Counted from the stretch's first letter, positions 42,566 to 53,062 are shown. The stretch: DNA of 55,442 nt from CAZOKN01 sp964580525 (GCA_964580525.1 CAZOKN010000007.1:1-55442), one strand, 5' to 3'. Numbers and translations are program-made. The notes: generated by a model from the sequence alone, not told the origin.

Positions 42566-43803
42566 TATTTTTCCTCTGCGGCGTCAAGATCATATTCGGT
42601 GTGAAGAGCTCTAACAGCCAATTCTGTATATTCTTCCTTAATCAAAACGCTGATTTTAATTTCAGAAGTTGATATCACCAATATATTGATGCTTCTGTCA
42701 GCTAATGTTTGGAACATTTTTTGTGCAAGACCGGAATGGCTTCGCATGCCAACGCCAACAACAGAAACTTTCGCAACTTCTTTATCCAAAATGATAGATT
42801 TATAATTAATTGTGCCTTTCACTTTTTCCAATGCAGAGAATGCTAAATCAGCTTCAGCCTTTGGTACTGTGAAAGTGATGTCGGTGTGTTTACCGTCTTC
42901 ACTTATATTTTGCACGATCATATCTACGTTTATTTCTTTTTCCGTAAGTGGTGCAAAAATCTTTGCTGCAACGCCCGGCGTATCAGACACTTGAGTTAAT
43001 GTAATTTGTGCCTCATTGCGGCTATATGTAACACCAGTAACAAGTCTTCTTTCCACGACTTCCTCCTCATCAACTAATAAACTACCAGGTAAATCTTTAA
43101 AGCTTGATAAAACCTGAACACGAACGCCATGCTTCATCGCCATTTCCACAGAGCGAATCTGCAAAACTTTGGCACCAAGCGAGGCCATTTCCAACATTTC
43201 TTCATAGGCCACTTTATTCAATTTTCTGGCTTTTGGCACTATGCGCGGGTCTGTTGTGTATATACCATCAACATCTGTGTAAATATCGCATCTGTCAGCT
43301 TTCAGCGCTGCTGCGATAGCAACAGCAGAAGTATCAGAGCCACCACGACCAAGCGTTGTAATGCGGTTATCTTCAGTGATACCTTGGAAACCGGCAATAA
43401 CAGCCACTTCGCCTTTGTTTAATGATTCCATCAATAAATCAGTACGTATATCTTCAATTCTAGCCTTGCCGTGCATGGAAGATGTTTTAAAGCCAATTTG
43501 CCAGCCCAGCCATGAGCGTGCTTTAAGCCCCACTTCCTGTAATGCCAACGCTGTGAGGCCGGCTGTAACCTGCTCTCCGGAAGACACAACTGCGTCATAT
43601 TCCTTTAAGGATTCATCTGTGGTTAGTTTAGAAAGCTCTTCTACCCAGCCAACTAACTCGTTAGTTTTGCCAGACATAGCAGAAACCACAACAACAACCT
43701 TGTCGCCCTTAGCAACTGCGCTTTTCACCAAAGTGGCAACGTGCCTGATTCTCTCTATGTTAGCAACGCTGGTACCACCGAATTTTTGTACTATAATGCC
43801 CAT
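42565..43803 (-). CDS. lysC: Aspartate kinase LysC
   Basis: 412 residues. Catalytic domain (about 1-235): IVQKFGGTSVAN, VVVSAMSGKTNELV, TTLGRGGSDTSAVAIAAALK, CDIYTDVDGIYTTDPR. Two ACT domains (about 260-405; SDTPGVAAKIFAPLTEKEIN, VSVVGVGMRSHSGLAQKMF) bind Lys and/or Thr for feedback. It makes aspartyl phosphate for lysine, threonine, methionine and diaminopimelate. First gene of a two-gene operon. Confidence 0.97.
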   Translation of the reverse strand: MGIIVQKFGGTSVANIERIRHVATLVKSAVAKGDKVVVVVSAMSGKTNELVGWVEELSKLTTDESLKEYDAVVSSGEQVTAGLTALALQEVGLKARSWLGWQIGFKTSSMHGKARIEDIRTDLLMESLNKGEVAVIAGFQGITEDNRITTLGRGGSDTSAVAIAAALKADRCDIYTDVDGIYTTDPRIVPKARKLNKVAYEEMLEMASLGAKVLQIRSVEMAMKHGVRVQVLSSFKDLPGSLLVDEEEVVERRLVTGVTYSRNEAQITLTQVSDTPGVAAKIFAPLTEKEINVDMIVQNISEDGKHTDITFTVPKAEADLAFSALEKVKGTINYKSIILDKEVAKVSVVGVGMRSHSGLAQKMFQTLADRSINILVISTSEIKISVLIKEEYTELAVRALHTEYDLDAAEEK

Positions 43804-43941
43804 ATTTTTTCTTTATATTTAGGTAAAAGTCCAATACGATAAAAATTCAAAGCCAGCACATATAATATTATATGAATTGATTGTCTAGGATAAGTTAGCA
43901 AGGCGCACAGATATAATGCAGTGAAAATTAGGGATAAATAA

Positions 43942-44688
43942 ATGGTAAAATCTAAAAGCATAGACGATTCTGAAATTGCCAAATTTTCGGCGATGGCTGA
44001 TGAATGGTGGGATGAGTCCGGCAAATTTAAGCCTTTGCACAAACTTAATCCTACAAGGGTTGGCTATGTTAGGGATAAGGTTTGCGAATATTTTGAAATC
44101 ACTGGAAAATCAGAAGTTTTTAAAGGGCTTGATATATTGGATATTGGCTGCGGGGGCGGCTTGCTTTGCGAACCTATGCAGCGTCTTGGCGCCAATGTTA
44201 CCGGTATTGATGCCAGCGAGAAAAATATAAAAATAGCATCTCTGCACGCAGAAAAACTTGGTCTTGCTATAGACTATCAATGCACAAGCGTTGAACAATT
44301 GGCTGAGAAAGATAAAAAATATGATGTGGTTCTCAACATGGAAGTTATTGAACATGTTGCGGATGTACGTGGATTTTTAGAGGCTTCGGCCAATTGCCTG
44401 AAGCCAGGTGGCTTGATGTTTATCGCTACACTAAACAGAACTGCCAAATCATTCACTTTTGCAATTTTGGGGGCGGAATATATTCTGCGCTGGCTGCCGG
44501 TTGGCACGCATAGTTGGGAAAAATTCCTAAAACCCTCTGAAATCGAGCCTCATCTGACTGCAAGCGGTTTAAAAATCAAGGAACTACAAGGCGTTTCCTA
44601 TAATCCTATTTCTGATAAATGGAACTTGTCGGAGGATTTAGCAGTGAATTATATGATGGTGTTTAAGAGACCGAAGAAAAAGAATTAG
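43942..44688 (+). CDS. ubiG: Ubiquinone 3-O-methyltransferase UbiG
   Basis: 248 residues. Start SIDDSEIAKFSAMADEWWDE is typical. SAM motif ILDIGCGGGLLCEPM, then TGIDASEKNIKIA, NMEVIEHVADV, LKPGGLMFIATLNRT and PVGTHSWEKFLKP. It performs both O-methylations in ubiquinone synthesis. Divergent from lysC with 138 bp between them. Confidence 0.96.
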   Translation: MVKSKSIDDSEIAKFSAMADEWWDESGKFKPLHKLNPTRVGYVRDKVCEYFEITGKSEVFKGLDILDIGCGGGLLCEPMQRLGANVTGIDASEKNIKIASLHAEKLGLAIDYQCTSVEQLAEKDKKYDVVLNMEVIEHVADVRGFLEASANCLKPGGLMFIATLNRTAKSFTFAILGAEYILRWLPVGTHSWEKFLKPSEIEPHLTASGLKIKELQGVSYNPISDKWNLSEDLAVNYMMVFKRPKKKN

Positions 44689-44705
44689 TTGTCAATGACC
44701 TCACT

Positions 44706-45518
44706 TTAAATATCCTTATCATGCTTCAAGCTTGGCATTTGCTCGCGTGTTTTTTCCACTAAGTCAGTGTCGATTTCCGCTAGTATTATTCCTTCATTTT
44801 CAGCGCCATCGGCTAATATTCTACCCCATGGATCGATTATCAGAGAATGGCCAAAAGTTTGGCGGTTATTAGGATGTGAGCCGGTTTGTGCAGGAGCTAT
44901 GATATAGCAGGAATTTTCAATTGCCCGTGCGCGTAGCAAAATATGCCAGTGGGCTTCGCCAGTAAATTTGGTGAATGCTGCCGGGACAGTTATAAAATAA
45001 GCTCCAGCCTGAGCGAGATTACGATATAAATATGGAAAGCGCACATCATAGCAAATAGTAAGCCCCATTTTACCCCAAGGTGTTTGTGCCAGAATTGGCT
45101 TTTTACCGCTTATGCAGCGCTTTGATTCCTGATGGGTTTCGCCACCCTTAACGCTAACATCATAGAGATGGATTTTATCGTACTGTGCTGAAATATTACC
45201 ATGACTATCTATCAGGAAAGAACGATTGGCAATTTTTTCATCATTGCGCAATTTTATATGTAAAGAGCCTATCAAAATATGCTTTTGCAAAGACTTTGCT
45301 AGTTTTTGGAATTCTTTTAATGCCGGGTGTTCTTCCTGATAAAATAGATTATTGCTCAAATCATCCCAGCCTGTAGACATAAAAACGGCGTTCTCCGGCA
45401 GTGCTATAAAATCTGCTCCTTGCTTGCTGGCTTCTGTTATAAATGCGGCAGCCTTTGCAATATTCTCAACCATATTATTTTGGCAATTAAGCTGAACGCA
45501 TGCACTTGTGAATTTCAT
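44706..45518 (-). CDS. Nitrilase-superfamily amidase (Nit1/deaminated glutathione amidase-like)
   Basis: 270 residues. Catalytic triad Glu42 (ALPENAVFM), Lys115 (YDKIHLYDV) and Cys156 (LTICYDVRFPYLYR). The phrases HLYDV and VPAAFTKFTGEAHWHILLRA put it with Nit1/Nit2-type enzymes that repair deaminated glutathione. The ATG follows AGGAG; it sits 3 bp after comF and is cotranscribed with it. Confidence 0.93.
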   Translation of the reverse strand: MKFTSACVQLNCQNNMVENIAKAAAFITEASKQGADFIALPENAVFMSTGWDDLSNNLFYQEEHPALKEFQKLAKSLQKHILIGSLHIKLRNDEKIANRSFLIDSHGNISAQYDKIHLYDVSVKGGETHQESKRCISGKKPILAQTPWGKMGLTICYDVRFPYLYRNLAQAGAYFITVPAAFTKFTGEAHWHILLRARAIENSCYIIAPAQTGSHPNNRQTFGHSLIIDPWGRILADGAENEGIILAEIDTDLVEKTREQMPSLKHDKDI

Positions 45519-45521
45519 ATT

Positions 45522-46268
45522 TTACTCCTTCACTGTTCTTGCCAAGGTTAGAACATTGACCTTATTTGCGCCAGCTTTTAATAAAATTTTTGTACAGGCT
45601 TTAATGGTCGAGCCTGTAGTCATTACATCATCTATAAGCAAAATATTTTTGCCTTTTATTAGAGATGCATTTTTCTTAGAAATGCTAAATGCTCCACGCA
45701 CATTTTCTTGACGCTGGTTAAAGGTTAAGCTGGCTTGTGGCGGTGTATTTTTAACCCTTTTTATCAGATTATTATTTGCGGATTTTTTGGATATTTTTCC
45801 TATGATATTAGCCAATAGTGCAGATTGGTTATATTTTCTTTTTATTAATCTTAAACTATGCAATGGAACAGAAGTTATAATATCACATTCGTCAATAACC
45901 GTGCTTCCCGCTCGCACCATCCAGTTGGCATAGTATTTGGCAGTGTGTGTTCTATCGCCATATTTAAAGCTGGTGATTAGTGGGCTGGTATTTTCATCAT
46001 AATGAAAAACAGCACGTGCTTTTGTATATAGAGGAACCTCTTCCACACATTGCCCACACACAAAATCGCTACTGATATCAAGTTCAAAAGGGTGACCGCA
46101 AGTTTTACATTGTGGGTTGCCAATAAATTTCACTTTATCCCAGCATGAGAAACATAAACTGCCATTTTCACTAACATGTGCAGAACATATCATGCATTGC
46201 GGAGGAAAAATTATATTCGCCACATGCGATATAAAAGGCTTTATATATTTGATTGCGGGCTTTATCAT
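45522..46268 (-). CDS. comF: ComF-family phosphoribosyltransferase-like protein
   Basis: 248 residues. Cys pairs of a zinc-ribbon region (PPQCMICSAHV, CFSCWDK, CKTCGHPF, CGQCVEE), then a type I PRTase domain with ITSVPLHSLRLIKRKYNQSA and the PRPP loop ILLIDDVMTTGST. ComF proteins serve DNA uptake in competent bacteria; in others the role is unclear. Divergent from the methyltransferase gene. Confidence 0.93.
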   Translation of the reverse strand: MIKPAIKYIKPFISHVANIIFPPQCMICSAHVSENGSLCFSCWDKVKFIGNPQCKTCGHPFELDISSDFVCGQCVEEVPLYTKARAVFHYDENTSPLITSFKYGDRTHTAKYYANWMVRAGSTVIDECDIITSVPLHSLRLIKRKYNQSALLANIIGKISKKSANNNLIKRVKNTPPQASLTFNQRQENVRGAFSISKKNASLIKGKNILLIDDVMTTGSTIKACTKILLKAGANKVNVLTLARTVKE

Positions 46269-46336
46269 TTGTATTGTTTTGTTCAGTTTATGATGAATTT
46301 ACACTAAATATTTTATTAATTCACAAAAATATAATT

Positions 46337-47122
46337 ATGGAAATACCAAAAATTTTTAATAATAAGAAATTAAAACTACATAAGCAAAGGGCAGTAAAAC
46401 GTTCTGGCAGGAGTTTTCTTATCAACGAAGTATCTGATAGACTAATCGATAGAATTGCAGATATCAGCCGCGATTTTGGATCAGTTTTATTTATTGGCGA
46501 TGATGGTAGCGAATTTATTGAGAAATTTAAGCAAATAAAACATCCTAAAAAAATCACCACAGCGGGGATTTTAGATAAGGCAGAGTTTATTATTGAAAAT
46601 GAAATCTTGCCGTTTGAAAAGCAGAGCTTCGATCTTGTGGTTAGTATTTTTTATATGCATTGGGTTAATGATGTTCCCGGTGTTTTGGCACAAATAAAAA
46701 ACATATTAAAGCCGGGCGGAATATTTATAGCTTATCTGCTGGGAGACGACACATTATTTGAGTTTAAAGAAATTCTAATGGAAGTGGAAAATGAAATATC
46801 AGGCGGGTTTTCTCCTCGCTTCTCGCCCAAATTAGATGTTAAAATTCTTGGAAGTTTGTTACAAAGAGTTGGTTTTGAATTGCCGGTTTCTGACAGCGAA
46901 AGAATTATTGCTTCCTATGATGATATTTTTGGTTTGGTAAATGATTTGCGTGACATGGGAGAGACTAATTCGTTACATAAAAACAGTAAAATATTGAATA
47001 AATCTATAATTAAAGAAATTGATAGCAGATATAAGTCAAGATATAGCGACAATGATGGCGGTATTTTGTCTAGTTTTGATGTCGTAGCCATAACAGGGCT
47101 TGCAGCAGAAACTAATAAATGA
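46337..47122 (+). CDS. NDUFAF5/BioC-like SAM methyltransferase
   Basis: 261 residues from ATG 46337 (MEIPKIF); the frame is open further upstream into comF but without homology. The N-terminus KIFNNKKLKLHKQRAVKRSG is typical of the group. SAM-site is degenerate (VLFIGDDGSEF), followed by LPFEKQSFDLVVSIFYMHWV, VLAQIKNILKPGG and AYLLGDDTLFEF. The human homologue NDUFAF5 hydroxylates a complex I arginine. Alphaproteobacterial versions are often encoded beside comF, as here. Confidence 0.85.
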   Translation: MEIPKIFNNKKLKLHKQRAVKRSGRSFLINEVSDRLIDRIADISRDFGSVLFIGDDGSEFIEKFKQIKHPKKITTAGILDKAEFIIENEILPFEKQSFDLVVSIFYMHWVNDVPGVLAQIKNILKPGGIFIAYLLGDDTLFEFKEILMEVENEISGGFSPRFSPKLDVKILGSLLQRVGFELPVSDSERIIASYDDIFGLVNDLRDMGETNSLHKNSKILNKSIIKEIDSRYKSRYSDNDGGILSSFDVVAITGLAAETNK

Positions 47123-47162
47123 GATTATAATCTTGGTATAACCATATAGGTTGAGAAGATAA

Positions 47163-49715
47163 GTGGTAGGCCGCTTTTTAGATAATAAAGTTTTTACCAA
47201 AGAAGCTAAGGATTTTATAGACAGGGAGCATGGAGTTCAACTGTGGTGGGTTGTTTCTGCTTTTATGGTTGCCTTTGCCCTTATTGTGGCATCCCTTGCC
47301 GCCACTGATAATATATTTTCCATAATCGCGGTAATATTTTTTGTCCTCGTGAGTTTGTCATCTGTCATATCAGCCCTGATAATAAGAGATAGAAATCTTG
47401 TTGGTGCGGCTGAATTACAAAGCGCAATTTTCTCCGGCGCTGTCAAACTATCAACCGACTTTTGCATGATAGTGCGTTATGACGGTGTTATAATATATAT
47501 CGATCCTGCATATAACAAAAAATTGCTTGGCGACAATACCGAGAAATATCCTGATGTTAGTATATTACACAAAAATGGATTTATTACTAAAGCAGAAAAA
47601 ACCCGCCTGCTTTCATCTTTAGCAAAAGGTAAGATAGATAATTTTGATATAAAATTGCCAGATAATATCGGCGAGGTAAAGCCTGTTGCATTCTCACTTC
47701 AACCAATAAATATCTCCAAATCAGATATAGCTGAAAGGAAAGTCACTCTTTCAGTTAAACCTATGGGCAGACCATCGGGATATTTTTTACTTAAGACTGA
47801 AAAAACCAGTGATAAATTCGATATAAGTTCTGAAATGGAACTTTCTGTAGGAACCTATTTTTTTACAAAAAATGATGATTTTGGTGTGAGTAAAATATTA
47901 GAAGAAAGCCTTGGATATGAAGAAGATGAGCTTGTTTCTCTAAATACAAAATTCACAGATTTATTCTACGATGAAGAAGAAGCAAAAAATCTACTTACAG
48001 CAAAAAAAGACTATCAATCAGTTACCGCTCTAAGAAATAAAAACGGCAGTACTAATCGTGTATTTATCACTCAGAAAGTTGTGAAGGAAAATAATATCAT
48101 CGAAGAACGTCGTGGCATGGTCATTCACTTCCCTGACAATCGCAATGATAAAGGTGAGAAAAATAAAAACATTCCTGACCTGGTTGAAAATACTCCTATA
48201 GCAACATTAATTATGGATACCGAAGGGAACATAGTAAGATACAATAATGCATTCAGTATAATGATCGAGAAAGCTAATATTAAAGAAGAACCTAACCTTC
48301 TTGATATTATAACCGGAGATGGGAAAGATGAAGTTAGGAAGATTTTGAAAGCCATTGCTGCATCAAAAGAGATAGATAGCAAGCCCTTGGATATAAAAAT
48401 TAAAGGTGATAGCGATACCACAGCGTCTCTTTATATAAACGGCATTTTTGATAAATATGGTAGATTGAAGGGTATAATCAGCCATCTCATAGACACGACT
48501 GAATTGAAAAATCTTGAACTGCGCTTTGTCCATTCTCAGAAAATGCAGGCAGTTGGTCAGTTAGCCGGCGGTATTGCACATGACTTTAACAACTTACTTA
48601 CTGCTATGATGGGCTTCTGCGATTTATTGTTGATGCGTCACCCTGCGGGCGATCAATCATTTGCAGATATCATGCAAATAAAACAAAACTCCAATCGTGC
48701 GGCAAATCTCGTAAGACAACTTTTAGCCTTCTCACGTAAGCAAACATTGCAGCCGAAAATTATAAATATAACAGATGCGCTGGCTGATCTTTCTAATTTG
48801 ATAGGACGGTTGATTGGTGAAAATATCGATCTTGAAATGATACATGGTCGTGATATAGGCAAGGTAAAAGTTGACCAGGGACAGCTTGAGCAAGTGATAA
48901 TTAACCTGGCTGTAAATGCTCGTGATGCTATGGCCGAGGGTGGTAAGTTAAATATTAAAACTAGTAATATAGTTATCGATGATAAGCACAAACTTAGCCG
49001 CAGTTTAATGCCACCTGCTGAAGATGAAATTATTGAAAATGGCGAATATGTATTAATAGAGGTTTCAGACACAGGTTGCGGCATTCCAAAAGAAAAAGTC
49101 GGAAAAATATTTGAGCCGTTTTATTCTACCAAAGAAATTGGATCTGGCACTGGCCTTGGGCTTTCTACAGTTTACGGTATAGTGAAACAAACAGATGGAT
49201 ATATATATGTTTCCAGTAAAGTTGGTAAAGGTACCAAGTTTAGTATTTTCCTGCCGAAGCATAGTGAAGAAGAATTCAAAGCTCAGGAATTAGACAGTTC
49301 TTCTGCGAATGAAAAGCCTGGCATTACAGATCTGACAGGCAAGGGAACAATTCTACTGGTTGAGGATGAAACGCCAGTTAGGATATTTAGCAACAGTGCT
49401 TTGACCAGTAAGGGTTATGTAGTTCTTGAAGCCGAAAATGCCGATGTTGCACTCAAAATTGTTAAAGATAAAGGTAGCGAGATCGATGTTATAATAACTG
49501 ATGTGGTTATGCCGGGAATGAGCGGCCCGGACATGATAAAGCAGATTTCGCAAGAATATCCTAAGATAAAAGTTATATTCATTTCCGGCTATGGCGAAGA
49601 TGCCTTCGTGGAAAGCTTTGGCGAAGAGCGTAAGTTTAACTTCCTATCCAAACCTTATAGCTTAAAACAGCTGGCGATTAAGGTAAAAGAGGTTATTGAA
49701 GCGAAGCCGAACTAA
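47163..49715 (+). CDS. cckA: Hybrid sensor histidine kinase CckA
   Basis: 850 residues from GTG 47163. Two N-terminal membrane helices (about 28-78), PAS-like domains (about 100-450), dimerisation domain with phospho-His473 in QLAGGIAHDFNNLLTAMMGF, ATPase domain (INLAVNARDAMAEGG, DTGCGIP, GSGTGLGLSTVYGIVKQ), and receiver with Asp780 in IITDVVMPGMSGPDM. AVGQLAGGIAHDFNN is the CckA/ChpT-pathway signature. CckA sends phosphate through ChpT to CtrA, the cell-cycle regulator. The convergent ABC gene overlaps its end by 23 bp. Confidence 0.95.
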   Translation: MVGRFLDNKVFTKEAKDFIDREHGVQLWWVVSAFMVAFALIVASLAATDNIFSIIAVIFFVLVSLSSVISALIIRDRNLVGAAELQSAIFSGAVKLSTDFCMIVRYDGVIIYIDPAYNKKLLGDNTEKYPDVSILHKNGFITKAEKTRLLSSLAKGKIDNFDIKLPDNIGEVKPVAFSLQPINISKSDIAERKVTLSVKPMGRPSGYFLLKTEKTSDKFDISSEMELSVGTYFFTKNDDFGVSKILEESLGYEEDELVSLNTKFTDLFYDEEEAKNLLTAKKDYQSVTALRNKNGSTNRVFITQKVVKENNIIEERRGMVIHFPDNRNDKGEKNKNIPDLVENTPIATLIMDTEGNIVRYNNAFSIMIEKANIKEEPNLLDIITGDGKDEVRKILKAIAASKEIDSKPLDIKIKGDSDTTASLYINGIFDKYGRLKGIISHLIDTTELKNLELRFVHSQKMQAVGQLAGGIAHDFNNLLTAMMGFCDLLLMRHPAGDQSFADIMQIKQNSNRAANLVRQLLAFSRKQTLQPKIINITDALADLSNLIGRLIGENIDLEMIHGRDIGKVKVDQGQLEQVIINLAVNARDAMAEGGKLNIKTSNIVIDDKHKLSRSLMPPAEDEIIENGEYVLIEVSDTGCGIPKEKVGKIFEPFYSTKEIGSGTGLGLSTVYGIVKQTDGYIYVSSKVGKGTKFSIFLPKHSEEEFKAQELDSSSANEKPGITDLTGKGTILLVEDETPVRIFSNSALTSKGYVVLEAENADVALKIVKDKGSEIDVIITDVVMPGMSGPDMIKQISQEYPKIKVIFISGYGEDAFVESFGEERKFNFLSKPYSLKQLAIKVKEVIEAKPN

Positions 49716-51285
49716 TAAGTTTTGCGGTATATTCTGTGCTGGCATTTTGCAGCAAGGATTGGGTTTCGCCAGATTCTACGATCTTGCCATCTTTCATCAC
49801 TATAATTTTGTGGCTTATAGCTCTAATAACTCGCAAATCGTGGCTGATGAAAATATAGGAAATATTTTTTTCTTTTTGCAGTTTGCGTAATAGTGCGATT
49901 ATTTTTGCCTGTACGGTTAGGTCGAGCGCCGATGTAGGTTCGTCCAGTATTATCAATTTCGGATTTAAAACCAAAGCGCGCGCTATGGCAATTCTTTGTC
50001 TTTGGCCGCCGCTGAACTCATGTGGATAGCGGAAGCGTGATGCTATATCCATTTCAACTTCTTCCAGCGTTTTACAAATTAATTCATCGCGCTCTTTTTT
50101 ATTACCGCCAATATTATGTGCTAGCAGGCCTTCTTCAATAATTTGCGCAACTGACATTCTTGGATTTAGACTTGCAAAAGGATCCTGAAAAACTATTTGC
50201 ATTTCTTTGCGTAATGGGCGGAAGCTGTTGCCGTTTAATGTGTCTATACGCTCATTTTGAAATTTGATAACGCCCTGGCTGGTAATGAGTTTTAATATGG
50301 CGAATGCTATGGTTGATTTACCAGAGCCGCTTTCGCCAACTATGCCAAGGGTTTCGCCAATTTTTAAATCGAAAGAAGAGTTTTTTACTGCAGAAACAGA
50401 AGTTAGAACTTTGCCGAAAAAATTTCTAGTGAGAGGAAATGACACATTCAAATCATTAACTGTTAACAGTTGTGGCGATGATTTTTTAATAGGTTTTGCT
50501 GTATCTTTAATCTCGGAAGCGAGAAGTGTTTGAGTGTATTTATGTTCAGGATTTTTGAATAATTTTTCTGTTTTATTTTGTTCAACAATTTCACCATCCT
50601 TCATAACGCATACATAGTCTGATATTTGTCGTACAATCGTTAGGTCGTGAGTTATCAGTAATATCGCCATACCAAGCTTTTTCTGTAACTCTTTAAGTAA
50701 GGATAATATCTGTGATTGTACAGTGACATCGAGAGCAGTTGTTGGCTCGTCAGCAATTAACAAATCAGGTTCGCAGGCAAGCGCCATGGCTATCATAACC
50801 CGTTGGCGTTGGCCGCCGGAAAGTTTGTGAGGATAGCTGTTTAATCTGTTTTTTAAACTGCTTAATCCAACTAATTCTATTAGTTCAATACAACGTTTCT
50901 TTGCATCATGAGCAGTCATTTTTTTATGAAGTAACAGAACTTCTGTGATCTGCCTTTCTATGCTGTGCAGAGGATTTAGCGAAGTCATCGGTTCCTGAAA
51001 AATCATTGATATTTTTGAGCCACGTAGTTTTATGACCTCTTTTTCTGTCATGGATAAAATGTCTTTATCCTGAAAATATATTACTCCAGTTGGGTGCGAG
51101 GCGATTGGATAAGGCAGCAATTTCATTACCGATAAGGCAGTCACTGATTTTCCTGAACCACTCTCGCCAACCAAAGCTACAAGCTCGCCTTTATTTATAT
51201 TAAACGATACATTTTTTACCGCCTTAATGATGTTATTGTTACTGCGGAAATTTACTGATAAATTTTCTATTTTTAATAAAGGCAT
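49693..51285 (-). CDS. Dual ATPase of a peptide/microcin-C type ABC importer (YejF-like)
   Basis: 530 residues with two complete ABC domains. First: VGESGSGKSVTALS, LSGGQRQRVMIAMALA, LIADEPTTALDVT. Second: VGESGSGKSTIAFA, FSGGQRQRIAIARAL, LIILDEPTSALDLT. The oligopeptide-type C-terminal extension follows the first domain. Fused OppD-OppF architecture matches YejF. The permease and binding protein are not in the window. Substrate likely peptides, not proven. Confidence 0.92.
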   Translation of the reverse strand: MPLLKIENLSVNFRSNNNIIKAVKNVSFNINKGELVALVGESGSGKSVTALSVMKLLPYPIASHPTGVIYFQDKDILSMTEKEVIKLRGSKISMIFQEPMTSLNPLHSIERQITEVLLLHKKMTAHDAKKRCIELIELVGLSSLKNRLNSYPHKLSGGQRQRVMIAMALACEPDLLIADEPTTALDVTVQSQILSLLKELQKKLGMAILLITHDLTIVRQISDYVCVMKDGEIVEQNKTEKLFKNPEHKYTQTLLASEIKDTAKPIKKSSPQLLTVNDLNVSFPLTRNFFGKVLTSVSAVKNSSFDLKIGETLGIVGESGSGKSTIAFAILKLITSQGVIKFQNERIDTLNGNSFRPLRKEMQIVFQDPFASLNPRMSVAQIIEEGLLAHNIGGNKKERDELICKTLEEVEMDIASRFRYPHEFSGGQRQRIAIARALVLNPKLIILDEPTSALDLTVQAKIIALLRKLQKEKNISYIFISHDLRVIRAISHKIIVMKDGKIVESGETQSLLQNASTEYTAKLISSASLQ

Positions 51286-51420
51286 AATTTTTAACGTTTA
51301 GACGTTGATAAAATATCGTTTCGTTGGTAATACTAAATTGTTCTATAGTAGTTTAAAATCATTTTCTTGATTGGTATGATTTAATTTATACTGTTTTTAA
51401 TCTGGAGATTACTTAAAATT

Positions 51421-53022
51421 ATGCGTAATTCCCGTTTTTTTTCTAACAAAATGTTGCGATTGGTTCTGTTTTTCGTCCTGCTCAATTTAACAGGCTGTGT
51501 GGTTGCGGATGCAGTTTTGTGGTTGCCTAGGAAAATAGGTAACGGCACTATGGCTTTGTGGGACGCAACTGCCGGGAAAGTTTTTGCAACTCCTGAGAAA
51601 AATAATAAATGGCAGGAAGAATTGGTTTTAGGGCCAAGACGTAAGCCATCTGCAAATCCTGGAACATCAGGTTGGAATGGTGGTGAAAATGAGCAGACTG
51701 TTGCTACGCCTTCTGCGAGAAGCAGACAAATGCCAACACCTTCTCCTTATGGTGGTGCTTCCGGTGGTGCCATGATGCCGCCGAAAGGTGGTATGGTGAT
51801 TCCATATCCTTCTGCAATGGGTGGTCAGGGATCTATGGGTGGTATGCCTGGTGGCTATGACGATCCAGGCTCTATGGGTGGACCTATGGGCGGCGGGATG
51901 GATCCTTCTGGTGGTATGGGTATGCCTATGGGTGGTGGTTATCCTACGCCTCCTTCTCCTTATGGCTCTGGTGGTAATGCCGGGCCTTATGATCCTGGTA
52001 ATCATAAATTTGTTAGAAAGTTTGAGCCAATGGCTGCAGAATTTTCAAAAGATGAAAAAGGTCAGGTATATCAGGCTAAATTTGAACCAACTGACCTTGA
52101 TGTGGTTATGGAACAAGGTAAAAAACCGGCGAAACATGGTGATAAAAATAGTATGTTCCCTATCGAGGAATATAAACCGAAAAGTGATATTGCAGAAACG
52201 GCTATGTCGTCATCACCTTCGTCATACCCTAAGCTTGGAACGGTGCCTGATAAACCTGTAATAAGCAAAGAAGAATTAAACTCAAAAGTTGATTCGCTTA
52301 TGAACGATTTGGATAATGCCAATAAGCATAATTCAATCATGCAATTTGAGGATAAAAAAGACAATAAAGAAGAGTTAAAAATTCCGCCTAAGCGCCAAAA
52401 AGTAGAGCCTAATGGTGAGGATTCTTCTGACATAAGAAACAATGGTGAGGATTATGATGCCTCGGCTATGGGTTTGGCAGATTTAAACACTGGCGATCAG
52501 AAAGCTTTGGCCGGAGGCAGAGAAGAGCAGGAGAGGGAACTGGCTAAAAAAATGGAAAAGCTTGAATTATCATCTGAGGATAGCAAAAAGCGTAATGTGG
52601 ACAGTGCCGTGCTTGGTAAAGATAAAGCTGAGAAAAAGGGTGTTTTATCGAAAGTTTTTAACAAAAAAGATAGTGATCCCAAGGAATCGCAAAGGAAATT
52701 TGAAGAGGCTTTAGATCAAAATAAAAATTTAGGTAATAATCTTTCCTCTACTAAAGTTGTAATGGAAAAAGCTGCTAATGATGTTAGAAGGCCAATAAAC
52801 AAGCTAAGTGAAATACCTGAACAGGCTGATATTCCAGTTCCGGCACAAATTATAGGCAAGGCTTCTACAAATCAGGAAGATGGTGTTCCGCCACCGCCTA
52901 ATGTTGTTTTACCAAAGATATCTGATGATGGCGTTGTGGCAATTTATAATAAAAATCCAGATATTTACACTGGGGTCTTGCCTAAATCCAGATATGCTGG
53001 TAGGAGAAATGCATCGGAGTAG
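51421..53022 (+). CDS. Lipoprotein with Gly/Met/Pro low-complexity region
   Basis: 533 residues, not recognised. Lipobox LTGC puts the lipidated Cys at position 26. Residues about 75-195 are low-complexity, rich in Gly, Met, Pro and Ser (GGAMMPPKGGM, MGGPMGGGMDPSGGMGMPMG). The remainder is charged and polar, with Lys/Glu/Asp runs and probable disorder, ending with VLPKISDDGVVAIYN. It is likely anchored to the outer membrane. An upstream TCTGGAG lies 13 nt before the ATG. Function unknown. Confidence 0.8.
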   Translation: MRNSRFFSNKMLRLVLFFVLLNLTGCVVADAVLWLPRKIGNGTMALWDATAGKVFATPEKNNKWQEELVLGPRRKPSANPGTSGWNGGENEQTVATPSARSRQMPTPSPYGGASGGAMMPPKGGMVIPYPSAMGGQGSMGGMPGGYDDPGSMGGPMGGGMDPSGGMGMPMGGGYPTPPSPYGSGGNAGPYDPGNHKFVRKFEPMAAEFSKDEKGQVYQAKFEPTDLDVVMEQGKKPAKHGDKNSMFPIEEYKPKSDIAETAMSSSPSSYPKLGTVPDKPVISKEELNSKVDSLMNDLDNANKHNSIMQFEDKKDNKEELKIPPKRQKVEPNGEDSSDIRNNGEDYDASAMGLADLNTGDQKALAGGREEQERELAKKMEKLELSSEDSKKRNVDSAVLGKDKAEKKGVLSKVFNKKDSDPKESQRKFEEALDQNKNLGNNLSSTKVVMEKAANDVRRPINKLSEIPEQADIPVPAQIIGKASTNQEDGVPPPPNVVLPKISDDGVVAIYNKNPDIYTGVLPKSRYAGRRNASE

Positions 53023-53062
53023 AACACTCTGATGTTTTTATTCCTAGTTATTAGATGGTTTT

